Positions 53,903-63,267 of a stretch of DNA of 64,000 nucleotides are shown piece after piece (within the stretch, counting starts at the first letter, position 1; every line of letters begins with the position of its first letter). The translations under genes and the position numbers were made by a program. The DNA is from Microbacterium proteolyticum. Its GTDB lineage: Bacteria; Actinomycetota; Actinomycetes; Actinomycetales; Microbacteriaceae. The stretch lies in NCBI RefSeq assembly GCF_029639405.1, contig NZ_CP121274.1:2294001-2358000 (forward strand). Direction: 5' to 3'. The notes under the pieces are model-generated. The model made no database searches and had not been told where the DNA came from. It saw nothing but the letters and a program-made list of their open reading frames with translations.

Positions 53903-53942
53903 ACGGCCGGATGCCGCCCCCGCAGGGGCCGCGTCCGGCCGT
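53903..53942 (+). terminator. terminator after rbfA
   Basis: ACGGCCGGA and TCCGGCCGT form a 9-bp perfect stem around a GC-rich loop, with TCGTCGTT downstream. Confidence 0.65.
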
Positions 53943-54024
53943 TCGTCGTTCCGCCTCGCGGCGGGGCGGTCTTCTCCGTCGCGCGGGGGAGGTGGTGGCA
54001 TCCACCGGTTCGTAGGCTCGGCGC

Positions 54025-55008
54025 ATGACCGCTTCGTCTCGCCCGGACTGGCTCGCCATCGGCGTCTTCGCCGTCACCTCCGTCGCCCTGTCGTGGCTCG
54101 TGGCTCTGCCGCTGTGGCTCCGGGGGCAGGGGCTCGCGGATCCGTTCCTCGGTCTCGTCGCCGCCGCCATGATGTTCACGCCGTCCCTCGGTGTCGTTGC
54201 GGCGCTGCTGGTCCAGCGGCGCACGCGCGGACGTCGCGGCGCGCGCGCCGTGCTGCGCGAGCTCGGCATGTGGCCCCTCCGGCCGGCCGTCCGCACCGTC
54301 TGGACGTGCGTGGCCGTGATCATCGCCGCCCCGCTCCTGGTCGCGATCGGTCTCGCGATCGTCGGCGCGCTCGGCCTGGCGACGTTCGACCTGGTCGGGT
54401 TCTCGGGCTTCCAGAGGACGCTCGAAGAGACGGTTCCGGCGGGGACCCCGCTGCCGCCGGTGGGGTTGCTCGTCGCGGTCCAGCTCGCCACCATCCCCAT
54501 CGGCGCCGTCATCAACGCGCCGTTCGCGTTCGGGGAGGAGCTCGGCTGGCGCGGGTTCCTGCTTCCCGCCCTCCGGCCGCTGGGCGTGTGGCCCGCGCTC
54601 GTGGTCTCCGGCGCCTTCTGGGGGTTCTGGCACGCGCCGCTGATCCTCCTCGGATACAACTTCCTCGAGCCCAACGCGTTCGGCGTGCTCCTGATGATCG
54701 TGGGGTGCATCCTCTTCGGCATCCTGATCGGGTGGACCCGGCTGCGCACCGCGTCGGTCTGGCCCGCGGTGTTCGCCCACGGAGCCTTCAACGCCTCGGC
54801 GGGGCTCGGGGCGCTGGTCGTCGCGGCCGACTCCGCCACGCCGTCCCCGGTGGTGGCCGGTCCGCTGGGCGTCGTGATGTGGGGCGTCTTCGCCGTCGGG
54901 ATCGCGGTCCTCGTCCTGTCGGGGCAGTTCCGCGCCGATCGGCTCGACGCACGGCTCGGCCCCGACCCGGTCCGGGTTGACGCGCCATCGGGCACGCCGT
55001 CGACCTGA
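54025..55008 (+). CDS. CPBP family intramembrane metalloprotease
   Basis: 327-residue membrane protein with about eight hydrophobic helices. The three CPBP/Rce1 motifs are EELGWRGFLLP, FWGFWHAPLIL and VFAHGAFNA. In bacteria such proteins are often linked with bacteriocin self-immunity or membrane proteolysis. No bacteriocin gene is nearby. TAGGCT lies 6 nt before ATG 54025. Confidence 0.87.
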   Translation: MTASSRPDWLAIGVFAVTSVALSWLVALPLWLRGQGLADPFLGLVAAAMMFTPSLGVVAALLVQRRTRGRRGARAVLRELGMWPLRPAVRTVWTCVAVIIAAPLLVAIGLAIVGALGLATFDLVGFSGFQRTLEETVPAGTPLPPVGLLVAVQLATIPIGAVINAPFAFGEELGWRGFLLPALRPLGVWPALVVSGAFWGFWHAPLILLGYNFLEPNAFGVLLMIVGCILFGILIGWTRLRTASVWPAVFAHGAFNASAGLGALVVAADSATPSPVVAGPLGVVMWGVFAVGIAVLVLSGQFRADRLDARLGPDPVRVDAPSGTPST

Positions 55009-55018
55009 ACCGCGGCGG

Positions 55019-55885
55019 TCAGCGGGGGAGGAAGAGCGCGCCGCCCTCGGCCTCGGCGAGCCCGTCGGAGATGAGCGAGTCGATGGCGCGGTCGCGCTGC
55101 ACCGGATCGGGCCAGTCGGGAACGACGTCGTCGAGGAGCACGGCAGCCGGCGCCGCCTCGCGCAGCACTCGCAGCACCGCGCCGCGCGCCTGTCGATCGC
55201 TTCCCTCGTACTTCGCTTGGCGTCGCCGGCGATCCTCGGATGCCGGATACCCGGCCGCTCGCCACGCGCACTGCGCCGCGAGGGGGCAGACGTCGCACTT
55301 CGGCGCGCGGGCCGTGCACACGATCGCACCGAGCTCCATCGCCGCCGCGTTGACGATCGCCGCCTCGCCGATGTCATCGGGGAGCTCCGCGGTCATCCGG
55401 GCGAGATCCGCCTTGCCCGGCGGTCCGGGCTGGGCGACGCCGTCGACGACACGGGCGAGGACGCGGCGGGTGTTCGTGTCGACGACGGGATGCCGGTCGC
55501 CGTAGGCGAACACCGCCACGGCACGTGCCGTGTAGTCGCCGATGCCGGTGAGCGCGAGCAGGGCGTCGACGTCGCGCGGCACGGTCCCGTCGTGGCGGTC
55601 GCGGATCTCGACGGCGGCGCGGTGCAGCCAGAGGGCGCGCCGCGGGTACCCCAGGTTCGCCCACTGGGTGACGGCCTCGGCGGGGGCGGCCGCGGCCAGG
55701 TCCGCCGGCGTCGGCCAGCGTCCCAGCCACGCTTCGAGGTGGGGGATGACGCGCGCGACGGGGGTCTGCTGCAGCATGAACTCGCTGACCAGGGTGCCCC
55801 ACGCGCCGAATCCCGGCCGGCGCCACGGCAGGTCCCGCGCGCTGCCGCGGTACCACGCGATGAGCGGCGCGGCGATCCCTGGCAT
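55019..55885 (-). CDS. mutY: A/G-specific adenine glycosylase
   Basis: 288-residue repair enzyme that removes adenine opposite 8-oxoguanine. HhH-GPD motif LTGIGDYTARAVAVFAYG with catalytic aspartate in VVDTNTRRV; catalytic glutamate in SEFMLQQTPV. The [4Fe-4S] cluster has CTARAPKCDVCPLAAQC (C-X6-C-X2-C-X5-C). The C-terminal MutT-like domain found in the 350-residue E. coli protein is missing, as in many actinobacterial enzymes. TAGGGT lies 6 nt before ATG 55885. Confidence 0.93.
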   Translation of the reverse strand: MPGIAAPLIAWYRGSARDLPWRRPGFGAWGTLVSEFMLQQTPVARVIPHLEAWLGRWPTPADLAAAAPAEAVTQWANLGYPRRALWLHRAAVEIRDRHDGTVPRDVDALLALTGIGDYTARAVAVFAYGDRHPVVDTNTRRVLARVVDGVAQPGPPGKADLARMTAELPDDIGEAAIVNAAAMELGAIVCTARAPKCDVCPLAAQCAWRAAGYPASEDRRRRQAKYEGSDRQARGAVLRVLREAAPAAVLLDDVVPDWPDPVQRDRAIDSLISDGLAEAEGGALFLPR

Positions 55886-55956
55886 CCCTCCACCCTATGA
55901 GCCCGCGCGGCCGCGAGCTCCTCCGCGCGCGAGCGCTGCGGCGCTCTCCATGCTGC

Positions 55957-56023
55957 CGACAAACGCAATAGGCGGAGAGAAACGCGGTGTCGCGCTGTTT
56001 CTGGTCGCCGATCGCGTTTATCG
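55957..56023. repeat. long imperfect palindrome in the mutY-to-56174 gap
   Basis: Arms of about 30 nt (55957-55986 and 55994-56023) pair at roughly four of five positions, including CGACAAACGC with GCGTTTATCG and AGAAAC with GTTTCT. It lies in the 288-bp divergent gap between mutY and the 56174 gene. The rest of the gap (55886-55956, 56024-56161) shows nothing recognisable. Confidence 0.65.
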
Positions 56024-56173
56024 CGGATGTGGGGCGGGTCGCGACCGCGGCGGCAGCGCTCGCGGCGCCGGCACTGCCCGCTGTCGCAGGCACCGCCCCG
56101 TCGACGGCGCCGCCCCCGGAGGCGGCAGCCCCGGTCGCGAGCGCAGCGCCGGGAGCGACCGTAGGCTGGAGGC

Positions 56174-56680
56174 ATGTCGAGCGAGAACCCCGTCGAGACC
56201 GTGCAGCGGAGCCTCCGCGACCTGATGCGCCAGAACGCGGGTAACGGGCGTCTCGTCGTGGCGATCGACGCGCTGGATGCCGCTGCCGCCACGGCCTTCG
56301 CGGACGCTTTCGCCGCAGCGGTCGGCGAGGACGGCACGGCCGTCTTCCGCGCGACACTCGCCGACGACGCCGGCGACGTGCGCGAGCGGATCGTCGCCCC
56401 CTTCCGTGCGGGGGAGCCGTTCGACGGCAGCAGCACGCCCGCCCCGGATCGCGCGGTCCTCGTCGTCGACGGGCGCTTCCTCCACGCCTCGGGTCTCCGG
56501 GGCCTGTGGAACTGGTCGGTGTGGCTGGAGGCGAACCCGCCGGTCGGCGCTCCGCGCCCCGAGCTCCCGGACGCCGAGAAGCAGTACGTCCGCACCGCGC
56601 GGCCGCGGGTCGCGGCATCCGTCATCGTCGAGAACTCCGACCCCGCGCACCCCGTGCAGGTGTTCGGCGACTTCTGCTGA
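56174..56680 (+). CDS. degenerate uridine-kinase-like protein
   Basis: 168 residues. The pattern VVAIDALDAAAATAFADAFA sits where uridine kinases have their P-loop, but the GxxGxGKT glycine-lysine residues are gone. Other marks of actinobacterial uridine kinase-like proteins remain: RFLHASGLRGLWNWSVWLE and ENSDPAHPVQVFGDF. Kinase activity is doubtful. TAGGCT is 6 nt before ATG 56174. Its stop overlaps ATG of truB. Confidence 0.68.
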   Translation: MSSENPVETVQRSLRDLMRQNAGNGRLVVAIDALDAAAATAFADAFAAAVGEDGTAVFRATLADDAGDVRERIVAPFRAGEPFDGSSTPAPDRAVLVVDGRFLHASGLRGLWNWSVWLEANPPVGAPRPELPDAEKQYVRTARPRVAASVIVENSDPAHPVQVFGDFC

Positions 56681-57573
56681 TGGCGCGCGCCGGCATCCTC
56701 CTGGTCGACAAGCCGGGGGGCATCACCAGCCATGACGTCGTGGCGCGGGCGCGCCGCGCCCTGGGGACCCGCAAGATCGGTCACGCGGGCACGCTCGACC
56801 CGATGGCCACCGGACTCCTCGTGCTCGGCGTCGAGGGCGCGACGCGCCTCCTCACCTACATCGTGGGTGCCGACAAGACGTACGAGGCGACCATCCTGCT
56901 GGGGATATCGACCGACAGCGACGACGCCGACGGCGTCGAGACGGCGCGAGCGGATGCGGCTGTCGTCGCCGCCGTGACCGACGCGGCGATCGATGCCGGC
57001 ATCCGCGCACTCACCGGCGAGATCGACCAGGTGCCCAGCACGGTCTCGGCCATCAAGGTGCAGGGTCGCCGCGCCTACGATCTCGCCCGCGCGGGCGAGA
57101 CGGTGGAGCTGAAGGCCCGTCGGGTGACCGTGTCGCGGTTCGAGGTCCGCGAAACGCGGCGCGAGGGTGCGACCATCGCGCTCGACGTCGTCGTGGACTG
57201 CACCAGCGGCACGTACATCCGCGCGCTCGCACGGGACCTCGGCGCGGCGCTCGGGGTCGGTGGCCACCTCACCGCGCTCCGGCGCACCCGCATCGGAGCC
57301 TTCGACGTCGTCGCCGCGGTGACGGTCGACGACATCGCCGAGACCGCCCTCGTGAAGCCGGCGACCGCCGCGGCCGTGGTCGTCGGTGCGCTCGCGGTCG
57401 GTGCGGACGAGGCGCGCGACCTGCGCCACGGCAAGCGCATCGACGGGGGCGGCCGCCTCACGGGGGAACGCGCCGCGGCGATCGATCCGGACGGACGACT
57501 CGTGGGGATCGTCGAACGCCGGGGGACTCAGCTCAAGAGCGTCATGAACATGCCCGAGGAGGTCGCGGGATGA
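56680..57573 (+). CDS. truB: tRNA pseudouridine(55) synthase
   Basis: 297 residues. Makes pseudouridine 55 in the T-loop of tRNAs. Catalytic D40 in GHAGTLDPMATGLLVLG; ADKTYEATILLG and SGTYIRALARDLG follow. The C-terminal PUA-like domain is present. ATG 56680 overlaps the previous stop (TGATG), and its stop overlaps the next ATG. Confidence 0.95.
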   Translation: MARAGILLVDKPGGITSHDVVARARRALGTRKIGHAGTLDPMATGLLVLGVEGATRLLTYIVGADKTYEATILLGISTDSDDADGVETARADAAVVAAVTDAAIDAGIRALTGEIDQVPSTVSAIKVQGRRAYDLARAGETVELKARRVTVSRFEVRETRREGATIALDVVVDCTSGTYIRALARDLGAALGVGGHLTALRRTRIGAFDVVAAVTVDDIAETALVKPATAAAVVVGALAVGADEARDLRHGKRIDGGGRLTGERAAAIDPDGRLVGIVERRGTQLKSVMNMPEEVAG

Positions 57574-57938
57574 TCCTGTGGTTCACACTCACGCAGGTGG
57601 GGATCGCCGTGCTGGCGGGGCTCATCGCGGTCGTCGCGGGGCTCGTCGGACGACGCCCGTCCGACCTGACCGTGGGGGCGCTCGCCCTCATCGAGGTGCT
57701 CCTGATCGTCCAGATCGTCATCGCCCTCGTCTCGCCGTTCGCCGGGAACCCGCCGACGGGGAGCCTGCTGGAGTTCTGGACCTACCTCGTCTCCGCCGCG
57801 CTCCTGCCGCCGGCGGGGGCAGCGTGGGCTCTCATCGAACGCAGCCGCTGGAGCACCGTCGTCATGGGGGTCGCCGCCCTCGCCGTCGCCGTCATGGTGT
57901 GGCGCATGCACGCGATCTGGACGGTCCAGGTGGCCTGA
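57570..57938 (+). CDS. hypothetical small membrane protein
   Basis: 122 residues with four hydrophobic segments spanning nearly the whole length (about 5-27, 35-57, 67-88, 93-110). No family recognised. Its ATG overlaps the truB stop (ATGA), and the ribF gene follows 0.5 kb later, so it lies inside the truB-ribF segment where small membrane proteins are common in Microbacteriaceae. Confidence 0.72.
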   Translation: MILWFTLTQVGIAVLAGLIAVVAGLVGRRPSDLTVGALALIEVLLIVQIVIALVSPFAGNPPTGSLLEFWTYLVSAALLPPAGAAWALIERSRWSTVVMGVAALAVAVMVWRMHAIWTVQVA

Positions 57939-57992
57939 CGGCCTCCGCCGCACGGTGAGCGCGGGCACCGTCCGAACTAGACTCGGAAGGTC

Positions 57993-58412
57993 ATGGCATC
58001 CACCACTCCCGCCCGCACCCGCGGAATGACCGGCATCGGCCGGGTCCTCGTGATCGTCTACGGCATCATGGCGCTCGCCGCGACCGGCCGGTCGTTCGTG
58101 CAGATCGTCCGCGAGTTCGACGACGCCCCCGTCGCGTACTCCCTCTCGGCGCTCGCCGCGGTCGTGTACATCCTGGCCACGCTCGCGCTGATCTTCTCCG
58201 CGCGTCCGGCCTGGTACCGCGTCGCCTGGGTCGCGATCGGCTTCGAGCTGGTCGGGGTCCTGGTCGTCGGCACCCTGAGCCTGGCGCTGCCCTCGCTCTT
58301 CCAGCACCCGACGGTGTGGTCGGTGTACGGCATCGGCTACCTGTTCATCCCGCTCGTGCTGCCGTTCCTCGGTCTGTGGTGGCTGATCCGGCATCGCAGG
58401 ACGGCATCGTGA
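57993..58412 (+). CDS. hypothetical membrane protein before ribF
   Basis: 139 residues with four hydrophobic segments, a short basic start (MASTTPARTRG) and a short charged C terminus. No family recognised. TAGACT (57978-57983) lies 9 nt before the ATG. Its stop overlaps GTG of ribF (GTGA). Confidence 0.72.
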   Translation: MASTTPARTRGMTGIGRVLVIVYGIMALAATGRSFVQIVREFDDAPVAYSLSALAAVVYILATLALIFSARPAWYRVAWVAIGFELVGVLVVGTLSLALPSLFQHPTVWSVYGIGYLFIPLVLPFLGLWWLIRHRRTAS

Positions 58413-59353
58413 TCGTCTTCCGCGACCCGGCGGAGGTGCCGTCGGGCTTCGGTCCCTCGGTCGTCGCGATCGGGAAGTTCGACGGTGTGCACACCGGTCA
58501 TCGGGCCGTCATCGATCGCGCCCGCGTGGAGGCGGCGGACGGTGCTCAGGTCGTCGCCGTCACCTTCGACCGCAACCCGCTGAGCGTCCTCCGGCCCGAC
58601 AGGTGCCCGCCCGACGTGATCGGCCCGCACCAGAAGCTCGAACTGCTCGATCGCGCGGGAGTGGATGCCACGCTCCTGCTGACCTTCGACGAGGCGCGCG
58701 CCGCGCAGCCGGCCGAGGAATTCGTCCGCGAGGTGCTGGTCGACGCGCTCGCCGCCCGCACCGTGCTCGTCGGGCGCGACTTCCGATTCGGTGCCGGCGG
58801 CGCCGGCGACCCCGATCTCCTCGAGCGGCTGGGGGAGCGGGACGGCTTCCGCGTCGATGTGGTCGACGACGTCCGCGCCGTGCACGCCGACCGCCGTGTG
58901 TCGTCGACGTGGATCCGCGAGGCGCTGGCGGCGGGCGACATCGCCACCGCCGCCCGGCTCCTGGGTCGCGCGCCGTCGGTGTGGGGCGAGGTGGTGCACG
59001 GGCTCAAGCGCGGGCGCGAGCTCGGGTACCCGACGGCGAACCTCTCGCCCGATCTCGAGGGCTTCGTGCCCGCCGACGGCGTGTACGCCGGGTGGCTGAT
59101 CGACGTGGACGGTGCCCGACGCATCAGCTATCCGGCCGCGATCAGCATCGGGACGAATCCCACGTTCGACGACGTGCACCACCGGCAGGTCGAGGTGTAC
59201 GTCCTCGACGAGACCGACCTCGACCTGTACGGGCATCACGTGGAGGTGCGTTTCGTCGAGCGCGTCCGGGGCATGGCGGCGTTCGACGGTGTCGACGCGC
59301 TGCTCGTGCAGATGGCCGACGACGTCGAGCGCGTGCGCGGCATCCTGCGCTGA
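58409..59353 (+). CDS. ribF: bifunctional riboflavin kinase/FAD synthetase
   Basis: 314 residues. N-terminal FMN adenylyltransferase: GKFDGVHTGH (22-31), RDFRFG and SSTWIREAL. C-terminal flavokinase: GRELGYPTANLS and FRDVHHRQVEV-type ending DVHHRQVEVYVLD. It makes FMN and FAD. Its neighbour truB is the usual genomic partner. GTG 58409 overlaps the previous stop. Confidence 0.95.
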   Translation: MIVFRDPAEVPSGFGPSVVAIGKFDGVHTGHRAVIDRARVEAADGAQVVAVTFDRNPLSVLRPDRCPPDVIGPHQKLELLDRAGVDATLLLTFDEARAAQPAEEFVREVLVDALAARTVLVGRDFRFGAGGAGDPDLLERLGERDGFRVDVVDDVRAVHADRRVSSTWIREALAAGDIATAARLLGRAPSVWGEVVHGLKRGRELGYPTANLSPDLEGFVPADGVYAGWLIDVDGARRISYPAAISIGTNPTFDDVHHRQVEVYVLDETDLDLYGHHVEVRFVERVRGMAAFDGVDALLVQMADDVERVRGILR

Positions 59354-59392
59354 GCCGCGACCGCGCGGCATCCAGTACCTATGCCCACGACC

Positions 59393-60760
59393 TCAGTCGC
59401 GGCGCGAAAGATGGTTCCGGATGCCGAGGAACGACGTCGTCGCGCCGAGCACCATGAGCACGGCGGTGAAGATCGCTGCGCGGTGGAATCCGTCGATGTC
59501 GAGCGCACCGCCCGCGACGGCGGACACCGCGGCGATCGCCAGGAGTCCTGCGACGCGAGAAACCGCGTTGTTGACGGCTGAGGCGATCCCCGACCGCTCC
59601 GTGTCGATCGCGCCCAGGACGGCCGCCGTCAGCGGCGACACCGTGGCGGTCAGGCCGAGGCCGAACACCACGACGCCCGGCAGCACCTGCGTCCAGTAGT
59701 CGAACTCGGGACGCACCGACAGCAGCAGCAGCGCGCCGATCGCCATCACCGCGGGGCCGAGGGTCATGAACAGCCGCGGCCCGATGCGTCCCGAGAGGGC
59801 GCCCATGCGGGAACTGAGGGTGATCATCAGCAACGTGCTCGGAAGGGACGCGAGGCCCGCGAGGGTCGCCGGGAGCCCCGCCCCCTGCTGCAGGTAGACG
59901 CTGAGGACGAAGCCGTTCAGCGACAGGGCGGCGTAGACGAACATCGTGGTGAGGTTGCCGGCCCAGAAGTTGCGCGAGCGGAACAGATCCAGCGGCATGA
60001 GCGGCTCGCGTGCGACGCGCTGACGGACGAGGAACCCTGCGAACGCGGCCGCGCCGAGCGCCGCGGGCACCCAGATCACGGGCGACCCCCAGCCGAGGTT
60101 CGGTTGCTCGATCAGGGCGAAGACGATCCCACCGAGCCCGACCGCGCAGAGCACGGCCCCGAGCACGTCGACGTGCGCACCCGGGCGTCGCTGGTCGGCG
60201 TGCGCGCGCCGAGCGAGCAGCCACAGCGTCACCCCGATCGGCAGGACGTTCACGAGGAACACCAGGCGCCACGACAGCGTGTCGACGAACACCCCGCCGA
60301 TGAGCGGCCCCGCGATCATCGCGACGGTGGTGGCGCCGGTCCAGATGCCGATCGCGCGGGCCTGGGTCGGTCCGCGGAAGGTCGACGTGATCAGCGCGAG
60401 CGAACTCGGTACGAGCAGGGCCCCCGCGACCCCCTGGAGGGCTCGCGCGACGATGAGGAATTCGGCGGTGGGCGCGGCGGCGATCGCGACCGAGGTGATG
60501 CCGAAGCCGACCAGACCGATGCGGAGCACGAGCGTGCGCCCGAGGACGTCGCTGAGCGACCCGGCGACGAGGATGAACGCGCCGAGGGTCACGAGATAGG
60601 CGTCCACCACCCACTGCTGCGTCGAGAGGCCCCCGCCCAGGTCGCGCGAGATGGCGGGGAGCGCGACCGTGACGACGGTGCCGTCGAGGAAGGAGACGAA
60701 GGATGCCAGGACCGCGACGGTCAGCACCACGCGCTGGTCCCGCGACATCGGTTCGGCCAT
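59393..60760 (-). CDS. MFS drug exporter (DHA2/EmrB-QacA type)
   Basis: 455 residues with about 14 hydrophobic helices. The DHA2 motif C-like sequence and N-terminal SFLDGTVVTVALPAI; motif A GSLSDVLGRT after helix 2; ARALQGVAGALLVP in helix 4. It should export small cationic or amphiphilic drugs with protons; the substrate is unknown. TACGCT lies 6 nt before ATG 60760. Confidence 0.88.
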   Translation of the reverse strand: MAEPMSRDQRVVLTVAVLASFVSFLDGTVVTVALPAISRDLGGGLSTQQWVVDAYLVTLGAFILVAGSLSDVLGRTLVLRIGLVGFGITSVAIAAAPTAEFLIVARALQGVAGALLVPSSLALITSTFRGPTQARAIGIWTGATTVAMIAGPLIGGVFVDTLSWRLVFLVNVLPIGVTLWLLARRAHADQRRPGAHVDVLGAVLCAVGLGGIVFALIEQPNLGWGSPVIWVPAALGAAAFAGFLVRQRVAREPLMPLDLFRSRNFWAGNLTTMFVYAALSLNGFVLSVYLQQGAGLPATLAGLASLPSTLLMITLSSRMGALSGRIGPRLFMTLGPAVMAIGALLLLSVRPEFDYWTQVLPGVVVFGLGLTATVSPLTAAVLGAIDTERSGIASAVNNAVSRVAGLLAIAAVSAVAGGALDIDGFHRAAIFTAVLMVLGATTSFLGIRNHLSRRD

Positions 60761-60825
60761 CCCCTCAGCGTAGGTGCGGCCGCGGCGCGCGCGGGTGGGT
60801 ACGTCAGGACCCCCCGCCGACGCGC

Positions 60826-60831
60826 TAGAAT
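60826..60831 (+). promoter_or_regulatory. -10 box with a long leader before the SNF2 gene
   Basis: TAGAAT is the best -10-like hexamer in the 243-bp gap (60761-61003). It implies a leader of about 165 nt. A 28-codon frame overlaps the box (ATG 60832) and cannot be made from this start. GTCCCGGAC and a nearby CCGGACACATCCGG are short palindromes. Nothing else recognisable lies in the gap. Confidence 0.4.
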
Positions 60832-61003
60832 GGACTCGACCCCGTCACCCGCCTCCTCGCGAGCCGTTCCGGTGAAGACGCGTTGCGGGTCGCAGACGCT
60901 GCCGCTCCGGCGGTGAGTCTCGCGGCATTCTCCGGGGTCACTGATCCACCGGCCACCGGCCGGGACGTCCCGGACACATCCGGACGACACGCTCAGGAGG
61001 AGC

Positions 61004-63160
61004 ATGCCGACCACGGCAACCGCCGCCCGAGGCTCGAGCCAACGGCGCCGCAAGACCTCGTCATCCCGTCGCGATGACGAGGCCCCCGTCATCCCCATCC
61101 TCGCCCGCAAGGTGCGCGAGGTCGAAGCCAAGGCCCAACGCGGCAAGCTCGGCCCGACCAACCGCGTGAAGTTCCAGGTGATCGCCTTCCTCGTCCGCGA
61201 GGAGCGCGCGCGCGTGAAGGCCGACACCGAGATCACCGACGCCGCGCGCGCCGAGCTGCTCAAGCGCCTCGACGGTGTGGCCACGATCCTGGCCAAGACC
61301 GCCGCGCGCGACACGTCGCTGATCCAGCTCCTCGAGGTCGACCAGGCCACGTCGCCCGTCGCGCGCCGCATGCGCCGGGACTGGCTGCTGGAGTCCGGCG
61401 CCGACCTGCCGCCGGACGAGCTGATCATCACCGACAACGCCCCGAAGGTCTCGCCGGTCGTCCCCGCGGCGCTCGCCGAGAAGCAGGTCGTCCCGCCCTC
61501 GATCGAGGCGCGGCAGATGGCGAACCCCTTCCTCCCGCCCGACCTCACCCCGCGCCCCATCGGTGACGCCCCCCGGCGCCGCCTGGACGGCTGGGAGCTC
61601 ATGGGACCCCTGTACAAGGCGTTCGAGATGGGTGCCGGAGGCTCGGCCGCGAGCATGGACCTGCCGCCCGTCCCCGAGTTCGATCGGCTCTCGCCGCGCG
61701 GCCTCGAAGTCATGCCGCACCAGTCCCGCTTCCTCGAGGCGGTCCGCCAGGGGCACCGCTCGTTCCTGCTGGCCGACGAGCCGGGCCTCGGCAAGACGGC
61801 CGAATCGGTGCTCGCGGCTTCGGTCGCCGAGGCCTACCCGCTGCTGGTCGTCGTCCCCAACGTCGTGAAGATGAACTGGGCGCGCGAGGTGCAGCGCTGG
61901 ACGCCGCACCGCCGTGCCACGGTGATCTCCGGCAGCGGCGCCGACATCGACGCGTTCGCCGACGTGTTCATCGTCAACTACGAGATCCTCGACCGGCACC
62001 TGTCCTGGCTGTCGTCGATCGGTCTCAAGGGCATCGCGGTCGACGAGGCGCACTTCATCAAGAACCTGTCGTCGCAGCGGTCGCAGAAGGTCCTCGCACT
62101 GGCATCCCGTGTCCGTCAGCAGACGCGCGATCCGCTGCTGCTCGCCCTCACGGGTACCCCGCTGATCAACGACGTCGAAGACTTCGACGCGATCTGGCGT
62201 TTCCTCGGCTGGACGAACGGCGAGAAGCCGGGCGCGGAGCTGATGGCCAAGCTGGATGCCACGGGCCTCACCCCCGCGGACAAGGCGTTCTATCCCGAAG
62301 CGCGCGAGGCCGTGATCTCCCTGGGCATCGTGCGTCGGAAGAAGAAGGACGTCGCCGCCGACCTGCCCGACAAGCTCATCGCCGACCTCCCCGTCGAGCT
62401 GGACGACGAGTACGGCCGGTCGATCCGGCACGCCGAGCGCGAGCTCGGGGCGCGCCTCGCGGCGAAGTACCGCCGCATCATCGAGGCCCGCGGTGACCGC
62501 GGGCTCGCGCCGGGCGAGATCGACGAGGACATCGTGCGCCTCGTCGCGCACGGCGAGCTGGAAGAGAGCAAGGCCGCCGGAACCGGTTCCGAGAACGTCT
62601 TCACGATGGTCCGCCGCATCGGTCAGGCCAAGGCGCAGCTCGCCGCGGATTACGCCGTGCAGCTGCAGCGATCGGTCGGCAAGGTCGTCTTCTTCGCCAA
62701 GCACATCGACGTCATGGATGCCGCGGAGGCGCACTTCAAGGCATCCGGGCTCACCGCGGTGTCGGTGCGCGGAGACCAGACGTCCACCGCCCGCCAGGCG
62801 GCGATCGACGCGTTCAACACCGACCCCTCCGTCGGGATCGCGGTGTGTTCGCTCACCGCCGCCGGTGTGGGGCTGAACATGCAGGCGGCGTCCAACGTCG
62901 TGCTCGCCGAGCTGTCGTGGACCGCCGCCGAGCAGACGCAGGCGATCGACCGCGTGCACCGCATCGGCCAGGACGAGCCCGTCACGGCGTGGCGCATCAT
63001 CGCGGCGCACACCATCGACACCAAGATCGCCGAGCTCATCGACTCGAAGGAGGGGCTGGCGCAGCGCGCGCTCGACGGCCTCGCCATCGAGCCCGGCTCG
63101 AGCGACTCCGTGCAGCTGTCCGCCCTCATGCACCTGCTGCGCCAGGCGCTCGGGGCCTGA
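61004..63160 (+). CDS. SNF2-family DEAD/DEAH-box ATPase (SMARCAL1-like)
   Basis: 718 residues. The N-terminal 200 are lysine/alanine-rich helices with no known domain. The SNF2 motor follows: Walker A DEPGLGKT, DEAH box VDEAHFIKN, LTGTPLIND, and QAIDRVHRIGQDEPV in motif VI. Such proteins translocate on DNA and remodel forks or protein-DNA complexes. ATG 61004 has AGGAGGAGC directly before it. No restriction or helicase partner is adjacent, so a defence role is not indicated. Confidence 0.9.
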   Translation: MPTTATAARGSSQRRRKTSSSRRDDEAPVIPILARKVREVEAKAQRGKLGPTNRVKFQVIAFLVREERARVKADTEITDAARAELLKRLDGVATILAKTAARDTSLIQLLEVDQATSPVARRMRRDWLLESGADLPPDELIITDNAPKVSPVVPAALAEKQVVPPSIEARQMANPFLPPDLTPRPIGDAPRRRLDGWELMGPLYKAFEMGAGGSAASMDLPPVPEFDRLSPRGLEVMPHQSRFLEAVRQGHRSFLLADEPGLGKTAESVLAASVAEAYPLLVVVPNVVKMNWAREVQRWTPHRRATVISGSGADIDAFADVFIVNYEILDRHLSWLSSIGLKGIAVDEAHFIKNLSSQRSQKVLALASRVRQQTRDPLLLALTGTPLINDVEDFDAIWRFLGWTNGEKPGAELMAKLDATGLTPADKAFYPEAREAVISLGIVRRKKKDVAADLPDKLIADLPVELDDEYGRSIRHAERELGARLAAKYRRIIEARGDRGLAPGEIDEDIVRLVAHGELEESKAAGTGSENVFTMVRRIGQAKAQLAADYAVQLQRSVGKVVFFAKHIDVMDAAEAHFKASGLTAVSVRGDQTSTARQAAIDAFNTDPSVGIAVCSLTAAGVGLNMQAASNVVLAELSWTAAEQTQAIDRVHRIGQDEPVTAWRIIAAHTIDTKIAELIDSKEGLAQRALDGLAIEPGSSDSVQLSALMHLLRQALGA

Positions 63161-63167
63161 TGCCTCC

Positions 63168-63200
63168 CACGAACGCCCCGGTGCTGCCGGGGCGTTCGTG
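63168..63200 (+). terminator. terminator after the SNF2 gene
   Basis: 14-bp perfect arms (63168-63181 and 63187-63200) around a 5-nt loop, a few bases after the stop codon. Confidence 0.83.
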
Positions 63201-63267
63201 CGTCATGCCGCGGGTCCGCGGACCCGGCGACGGCTGCCGTGTCGGGCGGGGTCGCTAGGGTCGGGGC

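Noticed and set aside
54025..55008. Bacteriocin immunity locus from the CPBP protease
   Set aside because: No precursor peptide, maturase or transporter is visible nearby.
60832..60918. 28-codon leader ORF before the SNF2 gene
   Set aside because: Its ATG overlaps the -10 box TAGAAT, so it would not be part of the transcript started there; no other support.
61004..63160. Phage defence system centred on the SNF2 protein
   Set aside because: No nuclease, methylase or phospholipase partner gene is adjacent; the neighbours are a drug exporter and an unknown protein.
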